DNA from: CAYVBN01 sp964538565
Lineage (GTDB): Bacteria; Pseudomonadota; Alphaproteobacteria; Rhizobiales; Xanthobacteraceae
Reading direction: 5' to 3'
Length of the DNA: 5,909 nucleotides
Assembly (NCBI GenBank): GCA_964538565.1
Contig: CAZIGW010000241.1
Location: forward strand, 1 to 5,909
Shown: positions 1-5,909 of the stretch, in pieces
Position numbering within the stretch: the stretch's first letter is position 1
Layout of the letters: the number at the start of each line of letters is the position of its first letter
Notes under the pieces: generated by a model
Databases searched by the model: none
The model's input: the letters and a program-made list of their open reading frames with translations, nothing else
What the model was told of the DNA's origin: nothing
Made by a program: the position numbers and the translations under genes

Positions 1-1182
1 ATGCGCGATGACGAAGTACGTATCGGTCAGATGCACGTCGAGCGCGAGCGCGGCGAGAAAGAGGCCGGTCAGCCCGCCGGCTGTGAACAGCGACACGAAG
101 CCCAAGGCAAACAGCATGGGCGATTCGTAAGCGACTGAGCCCTTGTAGAGCGTGGCCGTCCAGTTGAACACCTTGATCGCGGAGGGGATCGCGACGAGAT
201 AGCTCAGCACCGAGAACACCATGCCGGCGTACACCGACTGGACGGACACGAACATGTGATGGCCCCACACGAGAAAGCCGATGACGGCGATGGCGAGAAT
301 GGCGTAGGCCATCATGCGATAGCCGAAGATCCGCTTGCGCGCGAAGCACGTGATGATCTCGCTGACCACGCCCATGCCCGGCAGCACCATGATGTACACC
401 GCGGGGTGGGAGTAGAACCAGAACAGGTGCTGGAACAGCAGCGGATCGCCGCCGAGCTGCGGGTCGAAGATGCCGATGCGGAAGATGCGCTCGAACGCCA
501 TGAGGCTGAGCGTCATCGCTAGCACGGGTGTGGCGAGCACGAGGATGACCGACGTCGCGTAGATCGCCCACACGAAGAGCGGCAAGCGGAACCACGTCAT
601 GCCGGGCGCACGCAGCTCGTGCACCGTGACGATGATGTTGAGGCCGGTCAGGATCGAGGAGAAGCCGACGATGAAGACGCCCGTCACCGCCGCGATGACG
701 TACGTGTTCGAGAACAGCGTCGAGAAGGGCGTGTAGAACGTCCAGCCCGTATCGACGCCGCCCGCGATCAGCGCGCCGAGCGTCACGACGGCGCCCGCGA
801 TGTAGAGATACCAGCTCAGGAGGTTCAGCCGCGGAAAGGCGAGATCGCGCGCGCCGATCATGAGCGGGATCAGGAAATTGCCGAGCGTGGCGGGAATGGA
901 CGGGATCAGGAAGAACCACACCATGATCACGCCGTGCAGGGTGAAGAGCTTGTTGTACGTCTCGGCCGAGAACAGATCGCCGGCCGGCGTGAGAAGCTCG
1001 AGCCGGATGAGCGCCGCGGCCGTGCCGCCGACGAAGAACAGCAGCGTGATCGACACCGCGAACAGAATGGCGATGCGCTTGTGATCGTGCGTGAGAAGCC
1101 AGGAGCGCACCGAATAGCCCGCGGACAGGTAGCTGTCCGCGCGCTCGGAAGGGGGCAGCAGCGGGGCGGCGATCGTGTTCAT
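1..1182 (-). CDS. coxA: Cytochrome c oxidase subunit I, A2-type heme-copper oxygen reductase (partial, C-terminus beyond left edge)
   Basis: Catalytic subunit of the terminal oxidase: it reduces O2 to water at a heme a3/CuB centre and pumps protons across the cytoplasmic membrane. I translated 394 codons on the minus strand without a stop; the full family length is usually above 500 residues. Visible landmarks are the low-spin heme a ligand H83 in FTLHGVIMVW, the D-channel entrance (N102, D113, N120), the CuB ligand H259 with the crosslinking Y263 in WFYSHPAVY, the CuB pair H308/H309 in WGHHMF, and the K-channel lysine K337 in AIKVFNW. H394 of DTYFVIAH should be the heme a3 axial ligand, and it is the last codon before the edge. 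Y257-S258 replaces the usual glycine-glutamate arrangement of helix VI, which marks the A2 subtype of the A family. The ATG overlaps the coxB stop by 4 bases (ATGA), and GAGG lies 9 bases upstream (1192-1195). Oxidase class is certain; the heme type (a or another) is inferred. Confidence 0.97.
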   Translation of the reverse strand, partial: MNTIAAPLLPPSERADSYLSAGYSVRSWLLTHDHKRIAILFAVSITLLFFVGGTAAALIRLELLTPAGDLFSAETYNKLFTLHGVIMVWFFLIPSIPATLGNFLIPLMIGARDLAFPRLNLLSWYLYIAGAVVTLGALIAGGVDTGWTFYTPFSTLFSNTYVIAAVTGVFIVGFSSILTGLNIIVTVHELRAPGMTWFRLPLFVWAIYATSVILVLATPVLAMTLSLMAFERIFRIGIFDPQLGGDPLLFQHLFWFYSHPAVYIMVLPGMGVVSEIITCFARKRIFGYRMMAYAILAIAVIGFLVWGHHMFVSVQSVYAGMVFSVLSYLVAIPSAIKVFNWTATLYKGSVAYESPMLFALGFVSLFTAGGLTGLFLAALALDVHLTDTYFVIAH

Positions 1183-2138
1183 GGCTGCGAGCCTCGCGAG
1201 TCGCGCAGCGACTCGATGTACGCGATGAGCGCGAGAATCTGCTCTTCGCTCACCTGTCCGGCGAAGGACGGCATGATGGGCGAGTAGCCGGCGGCGACGT
1301 CCTTCGTCGGAATCAGGATCGAATCGCGGATGTAGAGCTCGTCGGCGATCACGGTCCTCCCCGTCGCGAGCGCGACAGGGCGTCCGTACAGGGATTCGAG
1401 AGGCGGCGCGTGCACGGTCGCGGACGCGCCGTGGCAGCCGCTGCAGCCGAGCGTGCGGAACAGCCGTTCCCCGCGTGCGGCGAGCGTTTGCTGCGCGGGC
1501 CCGGAGGCGAGCCAGCGCGTGTACTCCTCGGGTTCCATGACCACGATCTCACCGATCATGCGCGCGTGATCCGTGCCGCAATACTCGGTGCAGAACAGGT
1601 GGAAGCGCCCGGCACGCTCCGCGGTGAACCACAGCGTCGTGTACCGGCCGGGAAGCACGTCCTGTTTCGCGCGGAACGCGGGCACGAAGAAGCTATGAAT
1701 CACATCCTGTGACGTCATCACGAGCTTGATGGGATAGCCGCGCGGCACGTGCAACTGGTCGATCTCGCGCCGACCGTCGGCGTGCTGGACCTTCCACATC
1801 CATTGCTTCGCGACGATGAACACTTGCTGCGCGTCGGGCGGAGGCGCGTGCTGCTGGTAGTAGAGATCCGCCGCCCACACGAAGACGCCAAGGAACAGCA
1901 GCAACGGGATGATCGTCCAGGCCAGCTCGATGCGTCGCGTGGCGCGGTGTCGCTGATCCGCCGGGGCGCGGGTGCGATCGGCCTTGGTGTTGTGCCGATA
2001 GCGCAGGCAGAACACGATGATGAGCGCGATGATCGTGACGGCCACGACACCGGTGAGCGCGGTGAGAGCACCCAGCAAAACGTCGACCTTGCCGGCGAGC
2101 GGCGATGCGGCCGGTGTCCACGGAAACAAGGCGCTCAT
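1179..2138 (-). CDS. coxB: Cytochrome c oxidase subunit II with fused C-terminal cytochrome c domain (caa3 type)
   Basis: Electron-entry subunit of the oxidase; 319 residues. Two membrane helices (about 20-45 and 72-94) form the hairpin that packs against CoxA, followed by the conserved aromatic stretch KQWMWKVQ (111-118). The cupredoxin domain follows, with a complete set of CuA ligands: H148, C183, E185, C187, H191 and M194 (CTEYCGTDHARM). From about residue 220 there is a class I cytochrome c domain with the heme-binding C232-S-G-C-H236 and the likely axial methionine M289 in YSPIMPSF. In such fusions the attached heme replaces or docks the soluble cytochrome c donor and passes electrons to CuA. 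No cleavable signal peptide with a clear cleavage site is evident, so the first helix probably stays as an anchor. The start overlaps the upstream SCO gene by 4 bases (ATGA) and has only a weak Shine-Dalgarno sequence, so it probably relies on translational coupling. The stop overlaps coxA in the same manner. Confidence 0.97.
   Translation of the reverse strand: MSALFPWTPAASPLAGKVDVLLGALTALTGVVAVTIIALIIVFCLRYRHNTKADRTRAPADQRHRATRRIELAWTIIPLLLFLGVFVWAADLYYQQHAPPPDAQQVFIVAKQWMWKVQHADGRREIDQLHVPRGYPIKLVMTSQDVIHSFFVPAFRAKQDVLPGRYTTLWFTAERAGRFHLFCTEYCGTDHARMIGEIVVMEPEEYTRWLASGPAQQTLAARGERLFRTLGCSGCHGASATVHAPPLESLYGRPVALATGRTVIADELYIRDSILIPTKDVAAGYSPIMPSFAGQVSEEQILALIAYIESLRDSRGSQP
1192..1195 (-). 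promoter_or_regulatory. Ribosome binding site of coxA
   Basis: GAGG on the minus strand lies 9 bases before the coxA ATG at 1182, within the last codons of coxB. It is a moderate match, consistent with coupled translation of the two oxidase subunits. Confidence 0.5.
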
Positions 2139-3355
2139 GGCGTGCTCGCCGCGCGCCGTCGCGCGCGTTCGCGCCAGAGGAGCAGGAGGATCAAGCCGCC
2201 CAGCGATGCGGCCGTCGCGAGCGCGGCCAATCGCAGGATGGCTTCGACGAGCAAGCTGTAGCGCCCGGTCGAAGGATCGTAGTGATAGCAGAGCAGCCAG
2301 AGCCGATCGGTGAGGGTGCCGATGCGATCGGACGAGGCTTCCACCAGACCGAGCCGCAGCTCCTGCGCGGGGAACGCGACGCCAGGCATGTAGCGCGCGA
2401 TCCTGCCGTCCGCCGTGAGCAGGACGATGCCGGCGGCGTGCGCGTATTGCCGGCTGTTCTCGTCATAGAAGTATCTGAAGCCAATGGTGTGCGCGACGGT
2501 TGCGATCTGCTCGGGCGTTCCGGTGAGGAAGTGCCATCCGCCCGCGGCGTTCGGACGGCCATACTTTGCGACATAGGCAGCCTTCTTCGCGTGCGCGAGC
2601 TGCGGTGTATCGCGAGGCGAGATGCTGATGGTGATGACGTTGAACTGCTTCCCGGCGTCGAAAGTCACCTGACGCAGGCCCGAGACGAGGCCATTCAGCA
2701 CGAGCGTGCAGAGATTCGGGCACTCGTAGTACGTCATGACGAGCACGGCGGGGCGCCGGCCCACCAAGTCGCCGAGCCGCACGACACGGCCATTCGCGTC
2801 GCGGAACCACGCCTGCAGCGGCACGCGCACGCCGAGCCGCTGGTCGAAGCCGACTTCCCGCGCGGGATCGTGCGCGCGCGTCGCGGCGTCGCGTCGCCTC
2901 GTGACATGTGCCATGTCGGCGCGCGTCAGCACCATCCTCGCGGCCGTAGGCCGGCTCGCTGCACCGGCCATGCCGGCGGGGCTCGGCGGGCGTGCCGCAT
3001 CCGTCGCGAGGATCTGCATCGCGCGTTCGATCGGGATCTGAACGATGCCGGCCTCGCGATCCACCCATCGATAGCGATGCAGTCGCGCCTGTTGTTCTTG
3101 GAGATATCCCGGCAGCGTCGCCGCCGGCTTGGATTCGAGACGCGGCGCGGGCGGCACGGCGCGCGCATCAATCGTCGGTTGCACCCAGCCGCGGATGACG
3201 CCGCTTCCGAGCCCATAGAGCAGCCCGTAGGCCGCCAGGCAGGCGAGCAGAATGACGCCGACGAGCCCCGCGGCGATCCACAGTATGCGGCGGGACGCCA
3301 CGCGCGAGCTCTGGTAGCCGCGTTCGACTGCCGCGGCCGGTGCGCCCTCAGCCAT
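2135..3355 (-). CDS. sco: SCO1/SenC-type copper chaperone with an N-terminal membrane-anchored WVDR domain
   Basis: Probable copper-insertion factor for the CuA site of CoxB; 406 residues, longer than ordinary bacterial SCO proteins (around 200-300). Order: an N-terminal hydrophobic helix (about 24-48); a short module with RYRWVDREAG and IPIERAMQIL (95-117) like the small membrane proteins I recall from oxidase operons; an Ala/Arg-rich linker (about 118-165); then a thioredoxin-like SCO domain (about 166-340) starting REVGFDQRLG. The copper ligands are C212 and C216 (CPNLC) and H306 in YAHAAGI. After LLCYHYDPSTGRYS (354-367) comes a C-terminal helix (about 369-393) and an Arg-rich tail. So two membrane anchors flank a domain expected outside the cytoplasmic membrane. 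The ATG was chosen because GGAGG lies 6 bases upstream and the reading frame further upstream (to 3544) is Arg/Ser-rich and lies inside actF. It overlaps actF by 8 bases. The SCO assignment is firm; the role of the N-terminal part is unknown. Confidence 0.93.
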   Translation of the reverse strand: MAEGAPAAAVERGYQSSRVASRRILWIAAGLVGVILLACLAAYGLLYGLGSGVIRGWVQPTIDARAVPPAPRLESKPAATLPGYLQEQQARLHRYRWVDREAGIVQIPIERAMQILATDAARPPSPAGMAGAASRPTAARMVLTRADMAHVTRRRDAATRAHDPAREVGFDQRLGVRVPLQAWFRDANGRVVRLGDLVGRRPAVLVMTYYECPNLCTLVLNGLVSGLRQVTFDAGKQFNVITISISPRDTPQLAHAKKAAYVAKYGRPNAAGGWHFLTGTPEQIATVAHTIGFRYFYDENSRQYAHAAGIVLLTADGRIARYMPGVAFPAQELRLGLVEASSDRIGTLTDRLWLLCYHYDPSTGRYSLLVEAILRLAALATAASLGGLILLLLWRERARRRAASTP

Positions 3356-4550
3356 GCTCGGCCTCCGGTGTGTCCGACAGCTCGGCGGACGCGATGCTCG
3401 GTCCCTGTGCCACGAGCCACGCGACATTCGCGAGCCACAACCCGCCAACACCGAGCGACGCCACCACGATGGGCCAGTGGAGCGTGATCCCTTGCGGATG
3501 CAGCGACGGCGAGAAGACCCACACGCTGTCGAACCAATGCGCAACGAGCAGCCCGGAGCCGAGCGCGAGCATGATCGGTACGCGCCGCTTCGCGTCTCGA
3601 AACAGCAGCACGAAGAACGGCACCGCGAACTCGAAGACGATCAGGAACACGCCGACCCAGCGCCAGCTCGTCTCGATGCGCGGCAGGTGCCACGCATTCT
3701 CGTGCCGCAGGTCTTCGGCCCAGATGATGAGATATTCGGTGTAGGCGAGGTACGCCCACAGCATCACGAACATCAGCATGAGGTTGCCGAGATCGTTGAA
3801 CTCTTGCGGTGGAGCGCGCCGAGCGCGCGCGCGCAGCTCCGGCAGCACGCTCGCGCCGACGATGCCGAACGCGAAACCGGAGAGGCTCTGTCCCACGCCG
3901 GTGAGCAACCCGAACGTGGTCGAATACCACTGCGGCACGAGTGACATAATCCAGTCGACCGCCGCAAACGTCACGGTGACCGCATATATAAGGAGTCCCA
4001 CCGTGCTCCAGACACGCAGCCGAAGCCGCTCGGTCGGAGGCGTATCCGCGCCGTACCGCGCCCAGGCCCGCCCGAGCCGCGCCGCGATCAAGAGCCACGC
4101 GGTGAAGTAGAGGGCCGCGCGAAGCAGGAAGAACTGCTCTTTCAGGTACCAGCTCTTCTTGCGCACGGTCTCCGCTACCGACGGATCCAGCACCGCATTC
4201 GGGTCGGCCCACGGATACAGCTCGTTCATTCCGAACAGCAGCGGCACGAACAACACCGCGAGCAGAGGAAGCGCGCGGAGCGCTCCTTCTAGCGGCGGTC
4301 CCACGTGCCGGCCCCAACGTCCGCCGGTCAGATGGTGGACCATGATCGTCGCGAGGCTTCCGAGCGAGATCCCTGCAAAGAACCACCACGCGATGAGATA
4401 GCCCTCGATCACCTCGCGCTCGAGCGGTGTGCGATGCTGGAGGATGACGACCAGCGCGCACGAAAGCAGGCAGACCGCGCCGACGATCAGCGCCGTGCGC
4501 GAGATCCGCTGCAAACGCCGCAAGTCGTCGGGCCCAGCCACCGAATTCAT
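3348..4550 (-). CDS. actF: Alternative complex III membrane subunit ActF (NrfD/PsrC-like)
   Basis: Large integral membrane subunit of ACIII, paralogous to ActC and related to the NrfD/PsrC family; 400 residues. About ten hydrophobic segments can be drawn (roughly 19-38, 49-72, 93-108, 138-158, 178-197, 211-236, 254-276, 297-317, 325-345 and 359-381). Recognisable ActF-like stretches include GYLIAWWFFAGISLGSLA (50-67), FVPLLFGMNELYPWA (101-115), KSWYLKEQFFLLRAALYF (132-149), AAVDWIMSLVPQWYSTTFG (196-214) and LGNLMLMFVMLWAYLAYTEY (254-273). These resemble what is annotated elsewhere as quinol:cytochrome c oxidoreductase quinone-binding subunit 2. No heme or iron-sulfur motif is present, as expected. 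The ATG overlaps the actE stop by 4 bases (ATGA) with GGAG 7 bases upstream. The codons for L187-I188-Y189 (3984-3992) are AT-rich, including a rare ATA, which stands out locally but does not disturb the frame. Whether ActF itself binds quinol or carries a proton path is inference from solved ACIII structures. Confidence 0.96.
   Translation of the reverse strand: MNSVAGPDDLRRLQRISRTALIVGAVCLLSCALVVILQHRTPLEREVIEGYLIAWWFFAGISLGSLATIMVHHLTGGRWGRHVGPPLEGALRALPLLAVLFVPLLFGMNELYPWADPNAVLDPSVAETVRKKSWYLKEQFFLLRAALYFTAWLLIAARLGRAWARYGADTPPTERLRLRVWSTVGLLIYAVTVTFAAVDWIMSLVPQWYSTTFGLLTGVGQSLSGFAFGIVGASVLPELRARARRAPPQEFNDLGNLMLMFVMLWAYLAYTEYLIIWAEDLRHENAWHLPRIETSWRWVGVFLIVFEFAVPFFVLLFRDAKRRVPIMLALGSGLLVAHWFDSVWVFSPSLHPQGITLHWPIVVASLGVGGLWLANVAWLVAQGPSIASAELSDTPEAEHG
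3362..3366 (-). promoter_or_regulatory. Ribosome binding site of the SCO-type gene
   Basis: GGAGG on the minus strand lies 6 bases before the ATG at 3355, inside the last codons of actF. It is the best Shine-Dalgarno match in the window and decides the start against the longer upstream open frame. Confidence 0.75.
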
Positions 4551-5245
4551 GGCGCAACTCCGGCGTCACTGGAGGACTGTTCGAGTGCTCGACGCTGCGC
4601 TTGCGGTACTGCGTCGAGCGTGGCGTGCTGACTGAGTTGCAACGCGCGGATGTACGCGACGATGGCCCACCGATCGTCGATCGGCACACGATCAGCATAC
4701 GGGTACATCGCGCCGTACCCGTTCGTGATCACGTCGAAGAAGTGCGCATCCGGCGCGTTGCGCAGGCGGTCGATATGGTACGAAGGCGGATTCGGGAAGC
4801 CGCGTCGCGCCACCATGCCGTCGCCGCGCCCGTCGAAGCCATGGCACGGCGCGCAGAAGATTCCGAAGCGCTCCTGCCCGCGCTTCAGCACGGCCAACGT
4901 GCGCGGTAGCGGATTCGCCGCGTTCGTCTGGGCTACCGGGCCGGCACGCGCGGCAGTCTTGGGCTCGCCTTCTGCGTTCACCGGCAAGGTCGGCGGCACC
5001 TCCGCGGGCAGCGGCGCGATTTGCAGACGGCCGCTCGATGAGTCCGCGAACGCGCCGCTGCTGTACGCGATCGTGTAAGGCTCGAGCGGCCGGGATGCGC
5101 GGCCATCGGGCCACAGCGGACTTTCCTGAAGCGGCTTCAGCTTGGGCTGCTGATACATGTTGGCCATCTGCTGCTCGCACCCTCCAAGCAGCGCGAGCGC
5201 GGCGAGCGCGCACGCGAGCGACACCGTGTGGCTTCGAGTCACCAT
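4547..5245 (-). CDS. actE: Alternative complex III mono-heme cytochrome c lipoprotein ActE
   Basis: Small extracytoplasmic electron carrier of ACIII, 232 residues. The N-terminus is a lipoprotein signal: basic start, hydrophobic core and lipobox LGGC with the lipidated C23. After it comes the ActE-like conserved stretch with MYQQPKLKPLQ and SPLWPDGRASRPLEP (30-56). A class I cytochrome c fold follows, with a single heme-binding C131-A-P-C-H135 and a probable axial methionine M180 in GYGAMYPYADRV. The helix RWAIVAYIRALQ (192-203) closes the domain. The start at 5245 is preferred to the longer open frame reaching 5335 because the extra 30 residues would push the signal peptide inward and lie within actD. 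With this start the gene overlaps actD by 7 bases (ATGGTGA). A GTG at 5242, one codon further in, is possible but less likely. Likely role: passing electrons from the ACIII heme chain to the oxidase; the direct partner is not shown by sequence. Confidence 0.95.
   Translation of the reverse strand: MVTRSHTVSLACALAALALLGGCEQQMANMYQQPKLKPLQESPLWPDGRASRPLEPYTIAYSSGAFADSSSGRLQIAPLPAEVPPTLPVNAEGEPKTAARAGPVAQTNAANPLPRTLAVLKRGQERFGIFCAPCHGFDGRGDGMVARRGFPNPPSYHIDRLRNAPDAHFFDVITNGYGAMYPYADRVPIDDRWAIVAYIRALQLSQHATLDAVPQAQRRALEQSSSDAGVAP
4558..4561 (-). promoter_or_regulatory. Ribosome binding site of actF
   Basis: GGAG on the minus strand lies 7 bases before the actF ATG at 4550, inside the end of actE. 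Together with the ATGA overlap it fits re-initiation after actE translation. Confidence 0.6.
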
Positions 5246-5775
5246 GGCACGGGCACCAGCCGCATCGGGTCGAGCGAGCGCAGGAAATCGTGCGTCCGTG
5301 ACTCGTCGAAGTGCGGATCGCTGCACTCGATGCACAGAAAGAAGCGATTGCGCGAGGCGAGATCGAAGTCGCGCGCGTTGAAGATCGGGTGATGCAGGCG
5401 TGGCAGCCCGCTCGCGAACAGAAACGCGAAGAACGCGGCGAGCGCCGCGCCGAGCACGGCGAGCTCGAACGTCGGCGGCACGAAGGCGGGCCAGCTGTGC
5501 AGCGGCCGCGCGCCCGAATCGATCGGATAGTCGATCACCGACGAGTACCAGAGCATGAAGTAGGTGCCGGCGCCGCCGATCAGGCCGCCCATCAACGTCA
5601 CGAATGGCACGCAGGTGCGCTTGATGCCGAGCGCGTCCGACAGCCCGTCCACCGGGAAGGGCGAGTACGCCGCGATGTCGCGGTAGCCTTCCGCGCGCGT
5701 GCGCTTCACCGCATCCACGAGATGCTCCGCGGACCGGAATTCGGCGAGCAGCCCGTACTGAGCAGACGGCGTCAC
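5239..5775 (-). CDS. actD: Alternative complex III membrane subunit ActD (DUF3341 family)
   Basis: Small ACIII subunit of the DUF3341 family; 178 residues, the usual length. The N-terminal soluble part (about 1-50) begins YGLLAEFRSAEHLVDAVKRT and contains the YSPFPVDGLSDALG stretch typical of the family. Two membrane helices follow (about 57-79 and 101-123), separated by YPIDSGARPLHSWPAFVP, the best family signature. The C-terminal tail holds RDFDLASRNRFFLCIECSD (135-153), ending in VPVPW. There are no cofactor motifs, so it is probably structural within the ActC/ActF membrane core. The start codon is GTG, overlapping the actC stop by 4 bases (GTGA); a GGGAG Shine-Dalgarno sequence 8 bases upstream supports it. 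It overlaps actE at its 3' end. Confidence 0.95.
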   Translation of the reverse strand: MTPSAQYGLLAEFRSAEHLVDAVKRTRAEGYRDIAAYSPFPVDGLSDALGIKRTCVPFVTLMGGLIGGAGTYFMLWYSSVIDYPIDSGARPLHSWPAFVPPTFELAVLGAALAAFFAFLFASGLPRLHHPIFNARDFDLASRNRFFLCIECSDPHFDESRTHDFLRSLDPMRLVPVPW

Positions 5776-5909
5776 GATGACGACTCCCGCCGCTCCTTCA
5801 CGAGCTTGCGCATCTCGGACATCGAGATCACCGGCAGGAAGCGCACGAAGAGCAGGAACAGCAGTGCGAATGCGCCGAGCGAGCCGGCGAGGATCGCGAT
5901 GTCCCAGAA
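5772..5909 (-). CDS. actC: Alternative complex III membrane subunit ActC, NrfD family (C-terminal fragment; start beyond right edge)
   Basis: Only the last 45 codons and a TGA stop (5772-5774) are in the window. The reverse strand reads FWDIAILAGSLGAFALLFLL, then FVRFLPVISMSEMRKLVKER and a short RESSS tail. This is one terminal membrane helix and a cytoplasm-like basic tail, and it resembles the ActC ending with its FLPxIxxSEMR motif. Position directly before actD is the canonical place for actC. The frame is open to the right edge, so this is an edge-cut gene and not a pseudogene. ActC is the NrfD-like quinol-binding membrane subunit in known ACIII structures; this function is inferred from the family and context because the binding site is outside the window. 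Confidence 0.88.
   Translation of the reverse strand, partial: FWDIAILAGSLGAFALLFLLFVRFLPVISMSEMRKLVKERRESSS
5784..5788 (-). promoter_or_regulatory. Ribosome binding site of actD (GTG start)
   Basis: GGGAG on the minus strand lies 8 bases before the GTG start at 5775, inside the end of actC. It supports initiation at the GTG that overlaps the actC stop codon. Confidence 0.65.

Noticed and set aside
256..522. Plus-strand open frame of 88 codons near the left edge.
   Set aside because: It is antisense to conserved coxA sequence containing the YSHP motif, and its His/Asp/Glu-rich translation resembles no protein.
619..1287. Plus-strand open frame of 222 codons opposite coxA.
   Set aside because: Highly charged Arg/Asp/Glu-rich translation, complementary to conserved coxA codons; no independent evidence of a gene.
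2105..3487. Long open frame on the plus strand (460 codons), opposite the SCO gene.
   Set aside because: Its product is rich in Arg, His, Asp and Ala with no domain or hydrophobic pattern; it is the antisense shadow of a GC-rich coding region whose sense strand encodes a clear SCO protein.
3356..3544. N-terminal extension of the SCO protein by 63 residues.
   Set aside because: The extra part is out-of-frame actF sequence with Arg/Ser-rich composition, while the inner ATG has a strong GGAGG site and leads directly into a membrane anchor.
3810..3840. Run of alternating GC (gcgcgc) that could be a repeat or Z-DNA-like tract.
   Set aside because: It encodes the Arg/Ala-rich loop RARARRAPP between two ActF helices and such short runs are frequent across this GC-rich window.
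3981..3995. AT-rich patch followed by AGGAG on the plus strand, resembling a TATA-like box plus ribosome site.
   Set aside because: On the minus strand it encodes L-I-Y in an actF helix, in frame; no plausible plus-strand gene starts after it. It is only a local cluster of AT-rich codons.
2926..4698. Open frame of 590 codons on the minus strand, offset from actF and the SCO gene.
   Set aside because: It spans three recognised genes out of frame, is dominated by Arg/Ala/Gly and lacks membrane segments or motifs. Long spurious frames are common at this GC content.
5246..5335. N-terminal extension of ActE by 30 residues to an upstream ATG.
   Set aside because: It would bury the lipoprotein signal peptide inside the protein and the extra residues are Arg/Ala-rich out-of-frame actD sequence.

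Overview
This 5,909-base window is a single, gap-free, minus-strand respiratory operon; read it from right to left. It encodes the membrane end of an alternative complex III (ACIII, a quinol:electron-acceptor oxidoreductase), followed by a copper-delivery protein and the two core subunits of a caa3-type cytochrome c oxidase. In transcription order: actC (C-terminal 45 codons only, cut by the right edge), actD, actE, actF, a SCO1/SenC-type gene with an extra N-terminal domain, coxB with a fused cytochrome c domain, and coxA (first 394 codons, cut by the left edge).

The DNA is very GC-rich, with a strong preference for G or C in third codon positions. Every junction is a start/stop overlap of 4 to 8 bases, so there is no intergenic DNA and no room for an internal promoter or terminator. 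The promoter and actA/actB should lie beyond the right edge; the rest of coxA, and probably further oxidase subunits and assembly genes, beyond the left edge. The gene set fits an aerobic Gram-negative bacterium: ActE has a lipoprotein signal, and ACIII next to an A-family oxidase is known from Proteobacteria, Acidobacteriota, Gemmatimonadota, Bacteroidota/Rhodothermota and relatives. I cannot name the genus from the sequence.

How the parts fit: ActC and ActF are the two large multi-helix membrane subunits of ACIII, ActD is a small two-helix subunit and ActE a mono-heme cytochrome c lipoprotein. Quinol oxidation by ACIII would pass electrons, via ActE or the missing multiheme ActA, to the heme c domain fused to CoxB, then to CuA, heme a and the heme a3/CuB centre of CoxA. 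The SCO protein, encoded between the two complexes and directly before coxB, is placed to supply copper to the CuA site. CoxA has the YSHP signature of A2-type oxidases in place of the helix VI glutamate.

The system is a known type. The least ordinary item is the SCO gene, whose product appears to join a small membrane-anchored WVDR/IPIERAM domain to the thioredoxin-like copper chaperone in one polypeptide. I found no mobile element, CRISPR array, RNA gene or convincing gene on the plus strand.
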